Below are positions 27,425 through 34,700 of a stretch of 44,020 bases of DNA, one piece after another; within the stretch, counting starts at the first letter, position 1; each line of letters opens with the position of its first letter. The DNA lies in NCBI GenBank assembly GCA_964537965.1, contig CAZIDB010000007.1, positions 1 to 44,020 on the forward strand, written 5' to 3'. The notes below the pieces were generated by a model that was not told where the DNA came from, made no database searches, and worked only from the letters and a program-made list of their open reading frames with translations. The position numbers were made by a program, and so were the translations under genes. Origin of the DNA: SURF-24 sp964537965. GTDB lineage: Bacteria > Bacteroidota > Ignavibacteria > Ignavibacteriales > SURF-24.

Positions 27425-28309
27425 TCAGAAAAAAGCGATGCTTATTACAATCGTAAGAAGGAAGAACAGAACGAGAGAAAATAAATGCAGGGCAGATAAT
27501 AAAAATGATTTTAGCAGCACAATCAATCTTTTTTGATAGAAACATCTTCGCAGGGATTTGTAGAGATAAATAATTGTCCAGAGCAAAAATAAAATCAGAA
27601 TGAAGATGTTAGACCAGATAGAAATAATCAGAAAAAATAAAAGCATTTCTAGAAAAAGAAAACAGTGGAAATGCAGTGAGTAGATTAAATATTCAAAGTA
27701 ATATCTCTTTCTTTTCCTGTGCAGAATATAAACCAGCCATCCGTAAAAAGGCATAAGGACAAATATCATTGAAGAAATATTTTTTAAAAGCTTGTGTCCG
27801 AATTCTTTCCACCCTTCGTTTGTAATTACCCAGAATTTTCTTATTACGTATTCATCAAAACCGCCGCGCTCAATTTTCATTGCTGTAAAAAGGGAATCAA
27901 GTTTTTCTTCTTTAACCCCGCGTAATTCATTTGAGGATATAGAGCCAAACGTAATTGAAAAGTTTGATTTATTTTTTTCGCTTGCCGGTTTGTTTGGAAT
28001 TAATCCGATGACCAAAAAGAAAATAAAGCTGATGAAAATATAAAGCCTTAACGGCGGAACGTACCGTACGCGCTTCCCTTCATTATACAGCAAGGTTAAA
28101 TGACCGGGCTTAAACAATAATGCAAGAAAAGTTCTTATTGATTTGGTATCGAAATGGATTGTCCCTTCAAGCAGTTCAAGAAAGAAATGTTTTAACGGGA
28201 CATTAAGCGTGTGATTTTCCTGACCGCATTGAGGGCAATAATTATCCGCGTCGGTAAAAGTGAAACCGCAATTAAGACATTCTTTGCTCTTTAATTTATG
28301 ATGTGCCAT
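27425..28309 (-). CDS. DUF3667 membrane protein with zinc ribbon
   Basis: This 294-residue protein has an N-terminal zinc ribbon (CLNCGFTFTDADNYCPQCGQ, two CxxC pairs) followed by the DUF3667 signature (LLEGTIHFDTKSIRTFLALL, then LFKPGHLTLLYNEGKRVRYV and PPLRLYIFISFIFFL). The rest has several membrane helices: one near residue 90 and three or four in the C-terminal half. The family is common in Bacteroidota and its function is unknown. It lies 48 bases after the creatininase start-side gene on the same strand, so the two may be co-transcribed. Confidence 0.85.
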   Translation of the reverse strand: MAHHKLKSKECLNCGFTFTDADNYCPQCGQENHTLNVPLKHFFLELLEGTIHFDTKSIRTFLALLFKPGHLTLLYNEGKRVRYVPPLRLYIFISFIFFLVIGLIPNKPASEKNKSNFSITFGSISSNELRGVKEEKLDSLFTAMKIERGGFDEYVIRKFWVITNEGWKEFGHKLLKNISSMIFVLMPFYGWLVYILHRKRKRYYFEYLIYSLHFHCFLFLEMLLFFLIISIWSNIFILILFLLWTIIYLYKSLRRCFYQKRLIVLLKSFLLSALHLFSLVLFFLLTIVISIAFF

Positions 28310-28357
28310 TTTCGCTTCTGCGAAATTATAAAGAATCTTTTCTTAGAGCAAATTCTT

Positions 28358-29110
28358 TTATTCTTTATTTATTTCCCGTATAAGAAAATCTGTAAAACGA
28401 TCAAGATAAATTTCTCCTTTGTCTGCGGATGCATTCGTGGGATCACCAAGCACACCGTTTATAGTAAGGGCAGGCATTCCTTTCTCAAGAATGATAGCTA
28501 CTTCTTTCTCGCCCGACGGACCCAAATAGCCTTTTTCGAATTTATCTTTTATAACAAGATCATTTTCCAGGAATAGCATCAAAGATGTTTCATTCTCACC
28601 TGCGTGAGCGCCAGACTCTTCATCGGATATCCCGAATTCGTTTGATAATGAATTAAGAAAGTGCGCAAATCCCAGCAGGTTTGTATAGCCTGTAATTTTA
28701 ATATCAGGGTACTTTTCCCGCGATTCTTTTATTGCATTTTCGACAGTAGAAAAATTGCCGCCATGGCATGGCAAAAAAATTATTTGTTTGAAACCGCAGG
28801 CTATCAAACTCTCAATGTAATCTATGATAATTCTCTTTAATGTTTCCGGTCTAAAAGAGATTGTTCCACCAAAAGCCATATGATGTTCTGAAATTCCAAC
28901 TGAAATGGTCCTTGCCTGCAAAGCATTCCCAAGCTTTAACGCAACTGTATTTGCTATTGCTTCCGCAATTCTTGTGTCGGTCATTGTTGGAAGATGCGGA
29001 CCATGCTGTTCTGTTGAGCCGACTCCTACTACTGCGGTTGTATATCCATCGGCTATAGCATTATTAATTGCCGGAGAAGTCATTTCTTCCATTCTAACAG
29101 TTTTTAACAT
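28358..29110 (-). CDS. Creatininase-family amidohydrolase
   Basis: This 250-residue protein belongs to the creatinine amidohydrolase family of metal-dependent enzymes. It shows GSTEQHGPHLPTMTD, which holds the metal-binding Glu and His of the family, then GISEHHMAFGGTISFRPETL, FLPCHGGN and SGAHAGENETSLML with the metal-binding Glu. Family members hydrolyse creatinine or cyclic amides, or act in riboflavin/F420 and mycofactocin pathways, so the substrate is not clear. No such pathway genes are nearby. The start is ATG 29108-29110. Confidence 0.88.
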   Translation of the reverse strand: MLKTVRMEEMTSPAINNAIADGYTTAVVGVGSTEQHGPHLPTMTDTRIAEAIANTVALKLGNALQARTISVGISEHHMAFGGTISFRPETLKRIIIDYIESLIACGFKQIIFLPCHGGNFSTVENAIKESREKYPDIKITGYTNLLGFAHFLNSLSNEFGISDEESGAHAGENETSLMLFLENDLVIKDKFEKGYLGPSGEKEVAIILEKGMPALTINGVLGDPTNASADKGEIYLDRFTDFLIREINKE

Positions 29111-29149
29111 GAATTTATTCCTTTAGTAATAATATGTATGGAGTTTAAT

Positions 29150-30172
29150 TTATTTTTTTAATTGATGTATAATTTCGGCATCAACCCAGTAAATATCATA
29201 ATTACCATTTTGAGGGTTGTTTAAGAAAGTAAGCATACTGCTAAGATTTTTTCTCTTAGATGTTTCTTCAAGTTGTTCACTTACTTTCTGGGCGGCAAAA
29301 AATAAATACTTGCCGTCTGGGGAAACGGAGGCCGACATTGCTGATGATCCCTTCATATTAACCTCCGGCCCAAATGAAACTCCTTCGCTCCAATTATCAA
29401 GACTGTCTCTAAAAAACACGTAGTAATTTGCATAGCCCGGATTAACTTCATTCTTCCTGCCATCAACGCAGGCAATTAAAAAACTTTCATCGGGTGAAAT
29501 AAATGCATTATAAACATTGGTTCCTTCCTGATTAATAACGGAAGGTAACTTCTCCGGTTCCTTATAACTTCCATTAATAAACCGGGAGCGGCAGATAAAT
29601 GATTTCTTTTCCTGTAAATATGTTTTTGTGAAATAGATTGTTCCGCTTTTAGTTAATGAAGGATAGAATTGTACATTATCCTTGTTTAATAATGTATCAG
29701 GGTTATATGGAGCGCTCCACGAGCCGTCTGATTTTTTATCAACAGCCCAGATATTCTGATAAGTCCACCTTGGTTTTGGTTCTTTACCTTTGGGTGGAAG
29801 AGTGGACAAAAAATAAATTCGGTTACCATCTGCAGAAAAACAAGGTTCAAGATAATAGAACTTTTCATCTGCGGCGAACGGGGCAACCGCAGGCTCAGAC
29901 CAGGTTCCATTCTCATTTTTTGTGTACATGATGGTGATGTGTTTACCTGTTAAAAAGCCATAGTAAATTTCTTTTCCGTCAGGAGAAATGCTAATATCTC
30001 TTTCATTAAAACCGGTACATATAATTCCGGGTGCAAATATTTCAGGAATCATTCCCGGCGGTTTTTGACCAAGGTATTCTCCGGTTAGCTTTTTAAAGTC
30101 TGTCGTTTCCTGTGCATTGCAAACAGAAAAAACAACCAGCAGCAGCATAAAAGGGATAGATATATTTTTCAT
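29150..30172 (-). CDS. PD40-repeat (TolB-like) exported protein
   Basis: This 340-residue protein has a signal peptide (ISIPFMLLLVVFSVCNAQ) and several PD40/WD40-like beta-propeller blades. They are recognised by motifs such as DISISPDGKEIYYGF, PCFSADGNRIYFLS, FISPDESFLIAC and ASVSPDGKYLFFAA. Such propellers in the periplasm usually bind other proteins or ligands; the role here is unknown. I chose ATG 30170-30172 with AGGG upstream over a TTG five codons earlier. It lies 39 bases upstream of the creatininase gene and is divergent from the AraC-type regulator. Confidence 0.82.
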   Translation of the reverse strand: MKNISIPFMLLLVVFSVCNAQETTDFKKLTGEYLGQKPPGMIPEIFAPGIICTGFNERDISISPDGKEIYYGFLTGKHITIMYTKNENGTWSEPAVAPFAADEKFYYLEPCFSADGNRIYFLSTLPPKGKEPKPRWTYQNIWAVDKKSDGSWSAPYNPDTLLNKDNVQFYPSLTKSGTIYFTKTYLQEKKSFICRSRFINGSYKEPEKLPSVINQEGTNVYNAFISPDESFLIACVDGRKNEVNPGYANYYVFFRDSLDNWSEGVSFGPEVNMKGSSAMSASVSPDGKYLFFAAQKVSEQLEETSKRKNLSSMLTFLNNPQNGNYDIYWVDAEIIHQLKK

Positions 30173-30233
30173 AATTACCCTGAACAATAGTTATGATACG
30201 TTTTATTAAACTTAAACATTTTGACTTTCTTTT

Positions 30234-30271
30234 GTTCTATTCTGTCGGGCATCTTGCAGAACCTATAGAAC
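30234..30271. promoter_or_regulatory. Nested inverted repeat between PD40 and AraC genes, possible operator
   Basis: Outer arms GTTCTAT (30234-30240) and ATAGAAC (30265-30271) enclose inner arms TTCTG (30240-30244) and CAGAA (30257-30261). It lies in the divergent gap of the PD40 gene and the AraC-type regulator, where an autoregulatory site would be expected. No binding data exist. Confidence 0.4.
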
Positions 30272-30394
30272 GCTTAAAGAAATTCTGAAATAGGAAAGTA
30301 TTAGAAATACAAATTTGTTGGTGTGAATTTTTTTGATATGAGAACTTTCTCTTTTATCTTTGAACAGTCGACAAAAAATTCCATTCACCTAATA

Positions 30395-31372
30395 ATGAAT
30401 AAAGAAACTTCAAAATCGGAATACCTTGCAAGGATAAATAAAGTCCTGGATTACATTGAAAATAACCTGGACAAAGATTTGTCTCTTAACAAGATTGCAT
30501 CCATCGCAAATTTTTCTCCGTATTACTTCCACAGAATATTCAGTGCGATTATTGGAGAAACAGTAAATGTTTTTATCCAGAGAGTTAAAGTTGAAAAAGC
30601 AGCAATGCAGCTTGTTATGAATCCTAAAAAATCTGTTACTGAAATTGCATTAGACTGCGGGTTTTCTTCTTCATCTTCATTTGCGAGATCATTTAAGGAT
30701 TATTTTGGAATAAGTGCAACCGAATGGAGAGAGGATGAAGAATTAAGAAATAGCAAGATTTGCAAAACGAATGACAACATTGGAAAACCACACAGCAAAG
30801 ACAGTAAAGAATTCGGAATAACCTCCATGTATCTTTACAACGAATCTAATAATTTAATATGGAGGTTAACAATGATCGACAAGAAAGAACTGAACGTTGT
30901 AGTAAAAGACATGCCGGAAACAGAACTTGCATATGTAAGGCACATTGGACCTTACCAGGGAAATCCATCACTGTTTGAAGGGCTGATTAACAAACTTTGT
31001 AAATGGGCAGGGCCGCGCGGACTTCTGAAATTTCCCGAGACAAAAATTATATGCGTTTACCATGACAATCCTGATGTAACCGATGAAAGCAAACTAAGAC
31101 TGAGCGTTTGCATTAATGTTGATCCCGGAACCAAAGCTGATGGTGAATTTGGAATTATGAAAATTCCAACCGGCAAGTATGCAATTGCAAGATTTGAACT
31201 TGAAAGTAATGAATACAAGGAAGCATGGGAATTAGTTTACGGCGGGTGGCTTCCCGAAAGCGGGTTTCAGCCAACTGACGGACTTTGCTACGAGATGTAT
31301 CATAATGACCCTAAGACACATCCTAAAGGGCTTGCTATCGTGGATATTTGTATTCCGGTAATGCCGCTGTAA
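30395..31372 (+). CDS. AraC-family regulator with GyrI-like effector domain
   Basis: This protein of about 325 residues combines an N-terminal AraC DNA-binding domain with a C-terminal GyrI-like small-molecule-binding domain, as in Rob/SoxS-linked and BmrR-like regulators. The AraC part has two helix-turn-helix units (DLSLNKIASIANFSPYYFHR and VTEIALDCGFSSSSSFARSF) with the usual FGISATEWR end. The GyrI part begins VVVKDMPETELAYVRHIGPY and ends with GLAIVDICIPV. Such proteins often sense hydrophobic toxicants. The start is uncertain: ATG 30395 begins just before the first helix, but ATG 30338 and GTG 30323 are in frame, and none has a clear ribosome-binding site. Confidence 0.88.
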   Translation: MNKETSKSEYLARINKVLDYIENNLDKDLSLNKIASIANFSPYYFHRIFSAIIGETVNVFIQRVKVEKAAMQLVMNPKKSVTEIALDCGFSSSSSFARSFKDYFGISATEWREDEELRNSKICKTNDNIGKPHSKDSKEFGITSMYLYNESNNLIWRLTMIDKKELNVVVKDMPETELAYVRHIGPYQGNPSLFEGLINKLCKWAGPRGLLKFPETKIICVYHDNPDVTDESKLRLSVCINVDPGTKADGEFGIMKIPTGKYAIARFELESNEYKEAWELVYGGWLPESGFQPTDGLCYEMYHNDPKTHPKGLAIVDICIPVMPL

Positions 31373-31378
31373 GTTTCT

Positions 31379-31424
31379 GAACCTTCAAGGTTTTCTGAAC
31401 TAAACGGAAGTAGAACCTTGAAGG
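31379..31424. repeat. 46-bp inverted repeat, copy 1 (AACCTTCAAGG stem)
   Basis: The arms AACCTTCAAGGTT and ACCTTGAAGG enclose a loop containing CGGAAGTAG. It begins 7 bases after the AraC gene stop. A second copy at 32740-32785 is in the same orientation and identical at 44 of 46 positions. It may act as a terminator between converging genes, or be a REP-like dispersed repeat. Confidence 0.8.
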
Positions 31425-31450
31425 GCTTCTTGCAATTGTTACAGATATTA

Positions 31451-31465
31451 AATTCTCGGAGAATT
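31451..31465. repeat. 15-bp palindrome in converging gap
   Basis: AATTCTC-G-GAGAATT is a perfect palindrome between the AraC-type gene and the DUF4143 gene, after the 46-bp repeat. The remaining sequence up to 31506 shows no gene or other recognisable site. Confidence 0.4.
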
Positions 31466-31506
31466 CCATCAAACGACTAGTAGGTTGGTAAAAGCATCTC
31501 AAAGAA

Positions 31507-32637
31507 TTATGAAATAAATGACAGATAATTATTTTTATTTATTACTTCAAAAGAAGCTCCGGAATAATTTTCTTTCCATGCTTTTGGAACAGATACTTTT
31601 GACTTTCCAAACTTAATTTCATAAGAAAATAGTTTACCGTTACGCTCTTCAACTAAATCAATTTCCTGTTTGTCGTAAGTTCGCCAGAAATAATTGTTCG
31701 TGTGGAGGCCTTCATATTCCTGTTTTTTTATTCGCTCGCATATAATATAATTTTGCCAGAGGAATCCATCATCGGTCCTAAGAGTTAGAGGATTAAAATT
31801 ATTGATGAGGGCATTTCTTATTCCAATATCCCAGAAGTAATACTTTGGTGATTTAATAATTTCTTTACGAAGGTTTCTGCTGAATCCCGTTTGTTGAAAA
31901 ATCACAAATGATTTTTCAAGCAGATCAATATATCGCTCAACGGTATTTTTGCTTAATCCTAATGCTGTTCCCAATTCAGTATAAGAAACAAGTTGTCCAA
32001 TCTGTAATGCAAGCAGCTGAAGTAATTTTGAGATTTTGTCCGAGTGTTTTATTCCTTCCATTTCAAGTATATCTTTATACAGGTAAGAGGAGACTAATTC
32101 CCGCAGGTAAGTTATTTTTTCATCAGTGGATTTTGCAAGCACAACTTCAGGGTAGGAACCAAATATAAGTCTTTGCTCCAGGTTTGCTTTGGTGTCAACG
32201 GGAGATTCAAGAGTTTTAATTTCCATTTGGGAAAGAGGATAAAGCCGGAAAGTAAATTTTCTGCCCGTTAAAGGTTCGCCTATTTCTCTTGCAAGATCGA
32301 ACGAGGAAGACCCGGTAGCAATTATCTTAATTCCTTTAATGTTATCCAGGAGAATCTTGAATACTGTGCCGACGTCTTTTACTTTTTGTGCTTCATCAAC
32401 TACAAGAAGTTTATGTTTACCAACAAGATTTTTAAGGTGATTTATTGATTGTAGTTTCAAAGTTTCGCGAACAAAAATGTCATCTCCCTGAAGCAGTAAG
32501 TAACTTTCTTTTACGCTTTCAAGGTATTTATTTATAAGAGTAGTTTTGCCAACGCGTCGCGGGCCGAAAATAATGATAGCTTTATTGGGTTTAATAAATT
32601 TTTCTATTCTATCGATAAGATATTGGTGTATGTACAT
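31507..32637 (-). CDS. AAA ATPase with DUF4143 C-terminal domain
   Basis: This 376-residue protein has an N-terminal AAA domain with Walker A GPRRVGKTT near residue 26, Walker B LLVVDEAQ near residue 77 and the sensor-like IIATGSSSFDL, then a DUF4143 domain with a winged-helix-like section (LGTALGLSKNTVERYIDLLE) and a nuclease-like end (DLVEERNGKLFSYEIKFGKS). The family is widespread, patchy and often laterally moved; its role is unclear, with links to toxin or defence functions only suggested. The gene stands alone, is bracketed by two direct copies of a 46-bp repeat, and has a palindrome-rich upstream region at 32640-32681. Confidence 0.88.
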   Translation of the reverse strand: MYIHQYLIDRIEKFIKPNKAIIIFGPRRVGKTTLINKYLESVKESYLLLQGDDIFVRETLKLQSINHLKNLVGKHKLLVVDEAQKVKDVGTVFKILLDNIKGIKIIATGSSSFDLAREIGEPLTGRKFTFRLYPLSQMEIKTLESPVDTKANLEQRLIFGSYPEVVLAKSTDEKITYLRELVSSYLYKDILEMEGIKHSDKISKLLQLLALQIGQLVSYTELGTALGLSKNTVERYIDLLEKSFVIFQQTGFSRNLRKEIIKSPKYYFWDIGIRNALINNFNPLTLRTDDGFLWQNYIICERIKKQEYEGLHTNNYFWRTYDKQEIDLVEERNGKLFSYEIKFGKSKVSVPKAWKENYSGASFEVINKNNYLSFIS

Positions 32638-32639
32638 AT

Positions 32640-32681
32640 TTTATATAAAATCCGTCAGTTAACTGACTGAATTTATATAAA
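32640..32681. promoter_or_regulatory. Three palindromes upstream of the DUF4143 ATPase
   Basis: A perfect 14-bp palindrome GTCAGTTAACTGAC (32654-32667) is flanked on each side by the 10-bp palindrome TTTATATAAA (32640-32649 and 32672-32681), starting three bases from the ATPase ATG (32635-32637). The symmetry and location suggest an operator with AT-rich flanks, possibly for autoregulation. The binding protein is unknown. Confidence 0.5.
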
Positions 32682-32739
32682 TTTAGTCAATTGGGCAAGG
32701 AGGAGTTTAATTCGCGGTAAAAGTTGATGGCACCATGCA

Positions 32740-32785
32740 GAACCTTCAAGGTTTTCAGAACTTAACGGAAGTAGAACCTTGAAGG
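32740..32785. repeat. 46-bp inverted repeat, copy 2 (AACCTTCAAGG stem)
   Basis: Same element as 31379-31424, in the same orientation, with two differences in 46 bases. It lies 11 bases downstream of the stop of the cation-efflux gene (minus strand) and upstream of the DUF4143 gene. Both copies start within about 12 bases of a stop codon, which suits a terminator or a REP-like element that settles at gene 3' ends. Confidence 0.8.
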
Positions 32786-32796
32786 TTTAGCGGTTT

Positions 32797-33684
32797 TCAG
32801 ATTTGTTCTTTCTCTACTTCCGGTTCAATGTGAATTGTTACTTTAATGTTGCTGATGTTGGTAAGAATCAGCTCTTCGGCTTTGTGGGAAATACGATGGG
32901 CGTCGTTTATGTTTAATGTTTTATCAACATGAATGTTAAGCTCAACAAATTTATTCGGTCCGGCTTCTCTTACTCTTATATCGTGGAATTTTATTATCTC
33001 CGGTATCTGCGCCAACAGCTCAGAAATCTTTTCATTCAATCCTTCCGGTGCTTTATCAATTAAAGCATCAAAAGATCTTTTGCCAAGGCGGTAGCTTACA
33101 ATTAAAACAATGCAGGCAACTATTAATGCTGCAATCGTATCCGCATAAAAGAAATTCAATGATGCAAAAAATAATCCGATGAGAACAACAACAGAACTCC
33201 ATATATCAGTTGAGAAATGAAGAGCATCAGCCTCAAGCGCCTGGCTGTTATACTTTCTTGCTACACGGTAAAGCGCACGCGAGCGCGAGATATCCACAAT
33301 AATTGAAGTGCTTATAACAATAAAGCTCCAGTATGTAACTTCAATTTCAACTGTACCGGAAATTAATCTTTTTGTTGCTTCATAGATAATCCAGCCGCAA
33401 GTAATGAAAAGCAGAATTGTCTCAACAAGTGCGGAGTAATTTTCAATTTTTCCATGCCCGTAATGATGATCACTGTCTGCCGGTCTGTCTGCAAATTTCA
33501 CGGCAAAGAAAGTAATCATTGCGGCAACCAAGTCTAAACCTGAATGTAAAGCTTCAGATAAAATTCCAAGACTTCCGGTAAGGATGCCAATAATCAATTT
33601 AAATGAAGTAAGAAAAATTGCAGCTACAACAGAAGTCATAGCTATCTTTCTCTTTTCCCGTATTGCTTTTTCTTCAAGAATCAT
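32797..33684 (-). CDS. Cation diffusion facilitator family transporter
   Basis: This 295-residue inner-membrane transporter exports divalent cations such as Zn2+, Fe2+, Cd2+ or Co2+ in exchange for protons. Predicted features are six membrane helices, metal-site residues in helix 2 (SEALHSGLDLVAAMITFF), the DHHYGHGKIENYSALVE segment, helix 5 metal site residues in EADALHFSTDIWSS (HxxxD), and a cytoplasmic C-terminal domain (LLAQIPEIIKFHDIRVREAG). I chose ATG 33682-33684; an upstream TTG at 33703-33705 lies within a hairpin. The start codon is only six bases from a strong terminator-like hairpin, so the leader is unusual (see findings). Confidence 0.92.
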   Translation of the reverse strand: MILEEKAIREKRKIAMTSVVAAIFLTSFKLIIGILTGSLGILSEALHSGLDLVAAMITFFAVKFADRPADSDHHYGHGKIENYSALVETILLFITCGWIIYEATKRLISGTVEIEVTYWSFIVISTSIIVDISRSRALYRVARKYNSQALEADALHFSTDIWSSVVVLIGLFFASLNFFYADTIAALIVACIVLIVSYRLGKRSFDALIDKAPEGLNEKISELLAQIPEIIKFHDIRVREAGPNKFVELNIHVDKTLNINDAHRISHKAEELILTNISNIKVTIHIEPEVEKEQI

Positions 33685-33690
33685 AAAAAC

Positions 33691-33718
33691 AAAATGGTCA
33701 GGCAAGCCCGACCATTTT
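33691..33718 (-). terminator. Rho-independent terminator of the flx-hdr operon
   Basis: In minus-strand reading, arms AAAATGGTCGGGC and GCCTGACCATTTT form a 13-bp stem with one G-T pair, followed by GTTTTT. It lies 60 bases after the flxA stop codon. The T-tract is followed at once by the start codon of the next gene, a CDF transporter. Confidence 0.8.
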
Positions 33719-33778
33719 CCATAATAATTATTTAATACTTAAACCAACTTAGTTAATGCAGGTAAGAAATCCAAAGAC

Positions 33779-34612
33779 TTAAAAATCATCAGGAAGTTTT
33801 GCAAGTTGTTCAGCAGTGTAAACCGGTCCGTCTATGCAAACGTAAGTTCCGCCAACATTGCATCGGCCGCATTTACCAAGCCCGCACTTCATCCTGTTTT
33901 CAAGCGTAGTAATAACCTGACTTTGTTTAAAGCCAAGCTTATCCAAACTTTGCAGAACAAACTTTATCATAATCGGTGGGCCGCATGTAATTGCCACAGT
34001 ATCTTCAGGTGATGGAGCAAGCTGGTCTAAAATGGTTGGTACGAATCCAACCTTACCATTCCACTCTCCGTTTTCTCCGCCCGGGTCAACAGTCTTAACA
34101 AATTTAATATCACTCCGTTCTTCCCATTCTTTCAATTCATTTTTATAGCAAAGATCATTTACAGAACGTGCGCCGTAAAGAATGGTTATATCTTTAAACT
34201 TATCGCGGAGGTCAAGGCAATTCCATATAAGAGAACGGAGAGGAGCCATACCAATTCCGCCGCCTACAAAAATTAAATTCTTATCATACATATCTTCAAT
34301 AGGAAACCAGTTGCCGTACGGGCCGCGGAAACCAATTACATCGCCTACATCTTTGCTGTTAAGTGAAGCGGTAACTTTTCCGACAACTTTAAAGCTGCAT
34401 TCAATATATCCTTTTCTTGTCGGCGAAGAAGCAATACAAAAGGTTGATTCGCCTTCACCGAATGCGGAGTACTCGCCGAACTGCCCGGCTTTAAAATCAA
34501 ATTTGTCTAACACTTCAGGATCGGTAAAAACAAGTTTGAAAGTTTTTGTATCCGGCGTTTCCCAGTTTACAGATTCAATCTTTGCGAGATATGGTTTATA
34601 AATGTTATTCAT
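33779..34612 (-). CDS. flxA: FlxA-like NADH-oxidising flavoprotein with [2Fe-2S] cluster
   Basis: This 277-residue oxidoreductase of the ferredoxin-NADP reductase-like group should carry electrons from NAD(P)H through FAD to a [2Fe-2S] cluster. It has a flavin-binding barrel (DFKAGQFGEYSAFGEGESTF, CIASSP), an NAD-binding domain (VGGGIGMAPLRSLIW; CGPPIMIKFVLQSL), and a C-terminal cluster motif KCGLGKCGRCNVGGTYVC. It resembles AsrB and sulfhydrogenase gamma subunits, but its company with hdrABC and an mvhD-type gene points to FlxA of the FlxABCD-HdrABC complex. It is the last gene of the operon, with GGAG upstream of the ATG. Confidence 0.88.
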   Translation of the reverse strand: MNNIYKPYLAKIESVNWETPDTKTFKLVFTDPEVLDKFDFKAGQFGEYSAFGEGESTFCIASSPTRKGYIECSFKVVGKVTASLNSKDVGDVIGFRGPYGNWFPIEDMYDKNLIFVGGGIGMAPLRSLIWNCLDLRDKFKDITILYGARSVNDLCYKNELKEWEERSDIKFVKTVDPGGENGEWNGKVGFVPTILDQLAPSPEDTVAITCGPPIMIKFVLQSLDKLGFKQSQVITTLENRMKCGLGKCGRCNVGGTYVCIDGPVYTAEQLAKLPDDF

Positions 34613-34630
34613 TTAGGCTCCAAAAATTCT

Positions 34631-34700
34631 TTGTTCAATTGTTGCATTGTTTTATTGTCGAATTGTTTAAAAGCAATTTATCAATGTAACAATTTATCAT
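34631..34700. repeat. Inverted octamer-word array at the flxB-flxA junction
   Basis: Five consecutive 8-mers of the form TTGTNNNA run exactly in register from 34631 to 34670 (TTGTTCAA, TTGTTGCA, TTGTTTTA, TTGTCGAA, TTGTTTAA). They are followed by four inverted 8-mers ending in CAA or a near variant (34669-34700, for example TGTAACAA and TTTATCAA). The array would fold as a hairpin and overlaps the flxB stop codon at 34697-34699. It has the same design as the arrays around 38603, 41094 and 42046, but with a different word and length. Confidence 0.7.
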
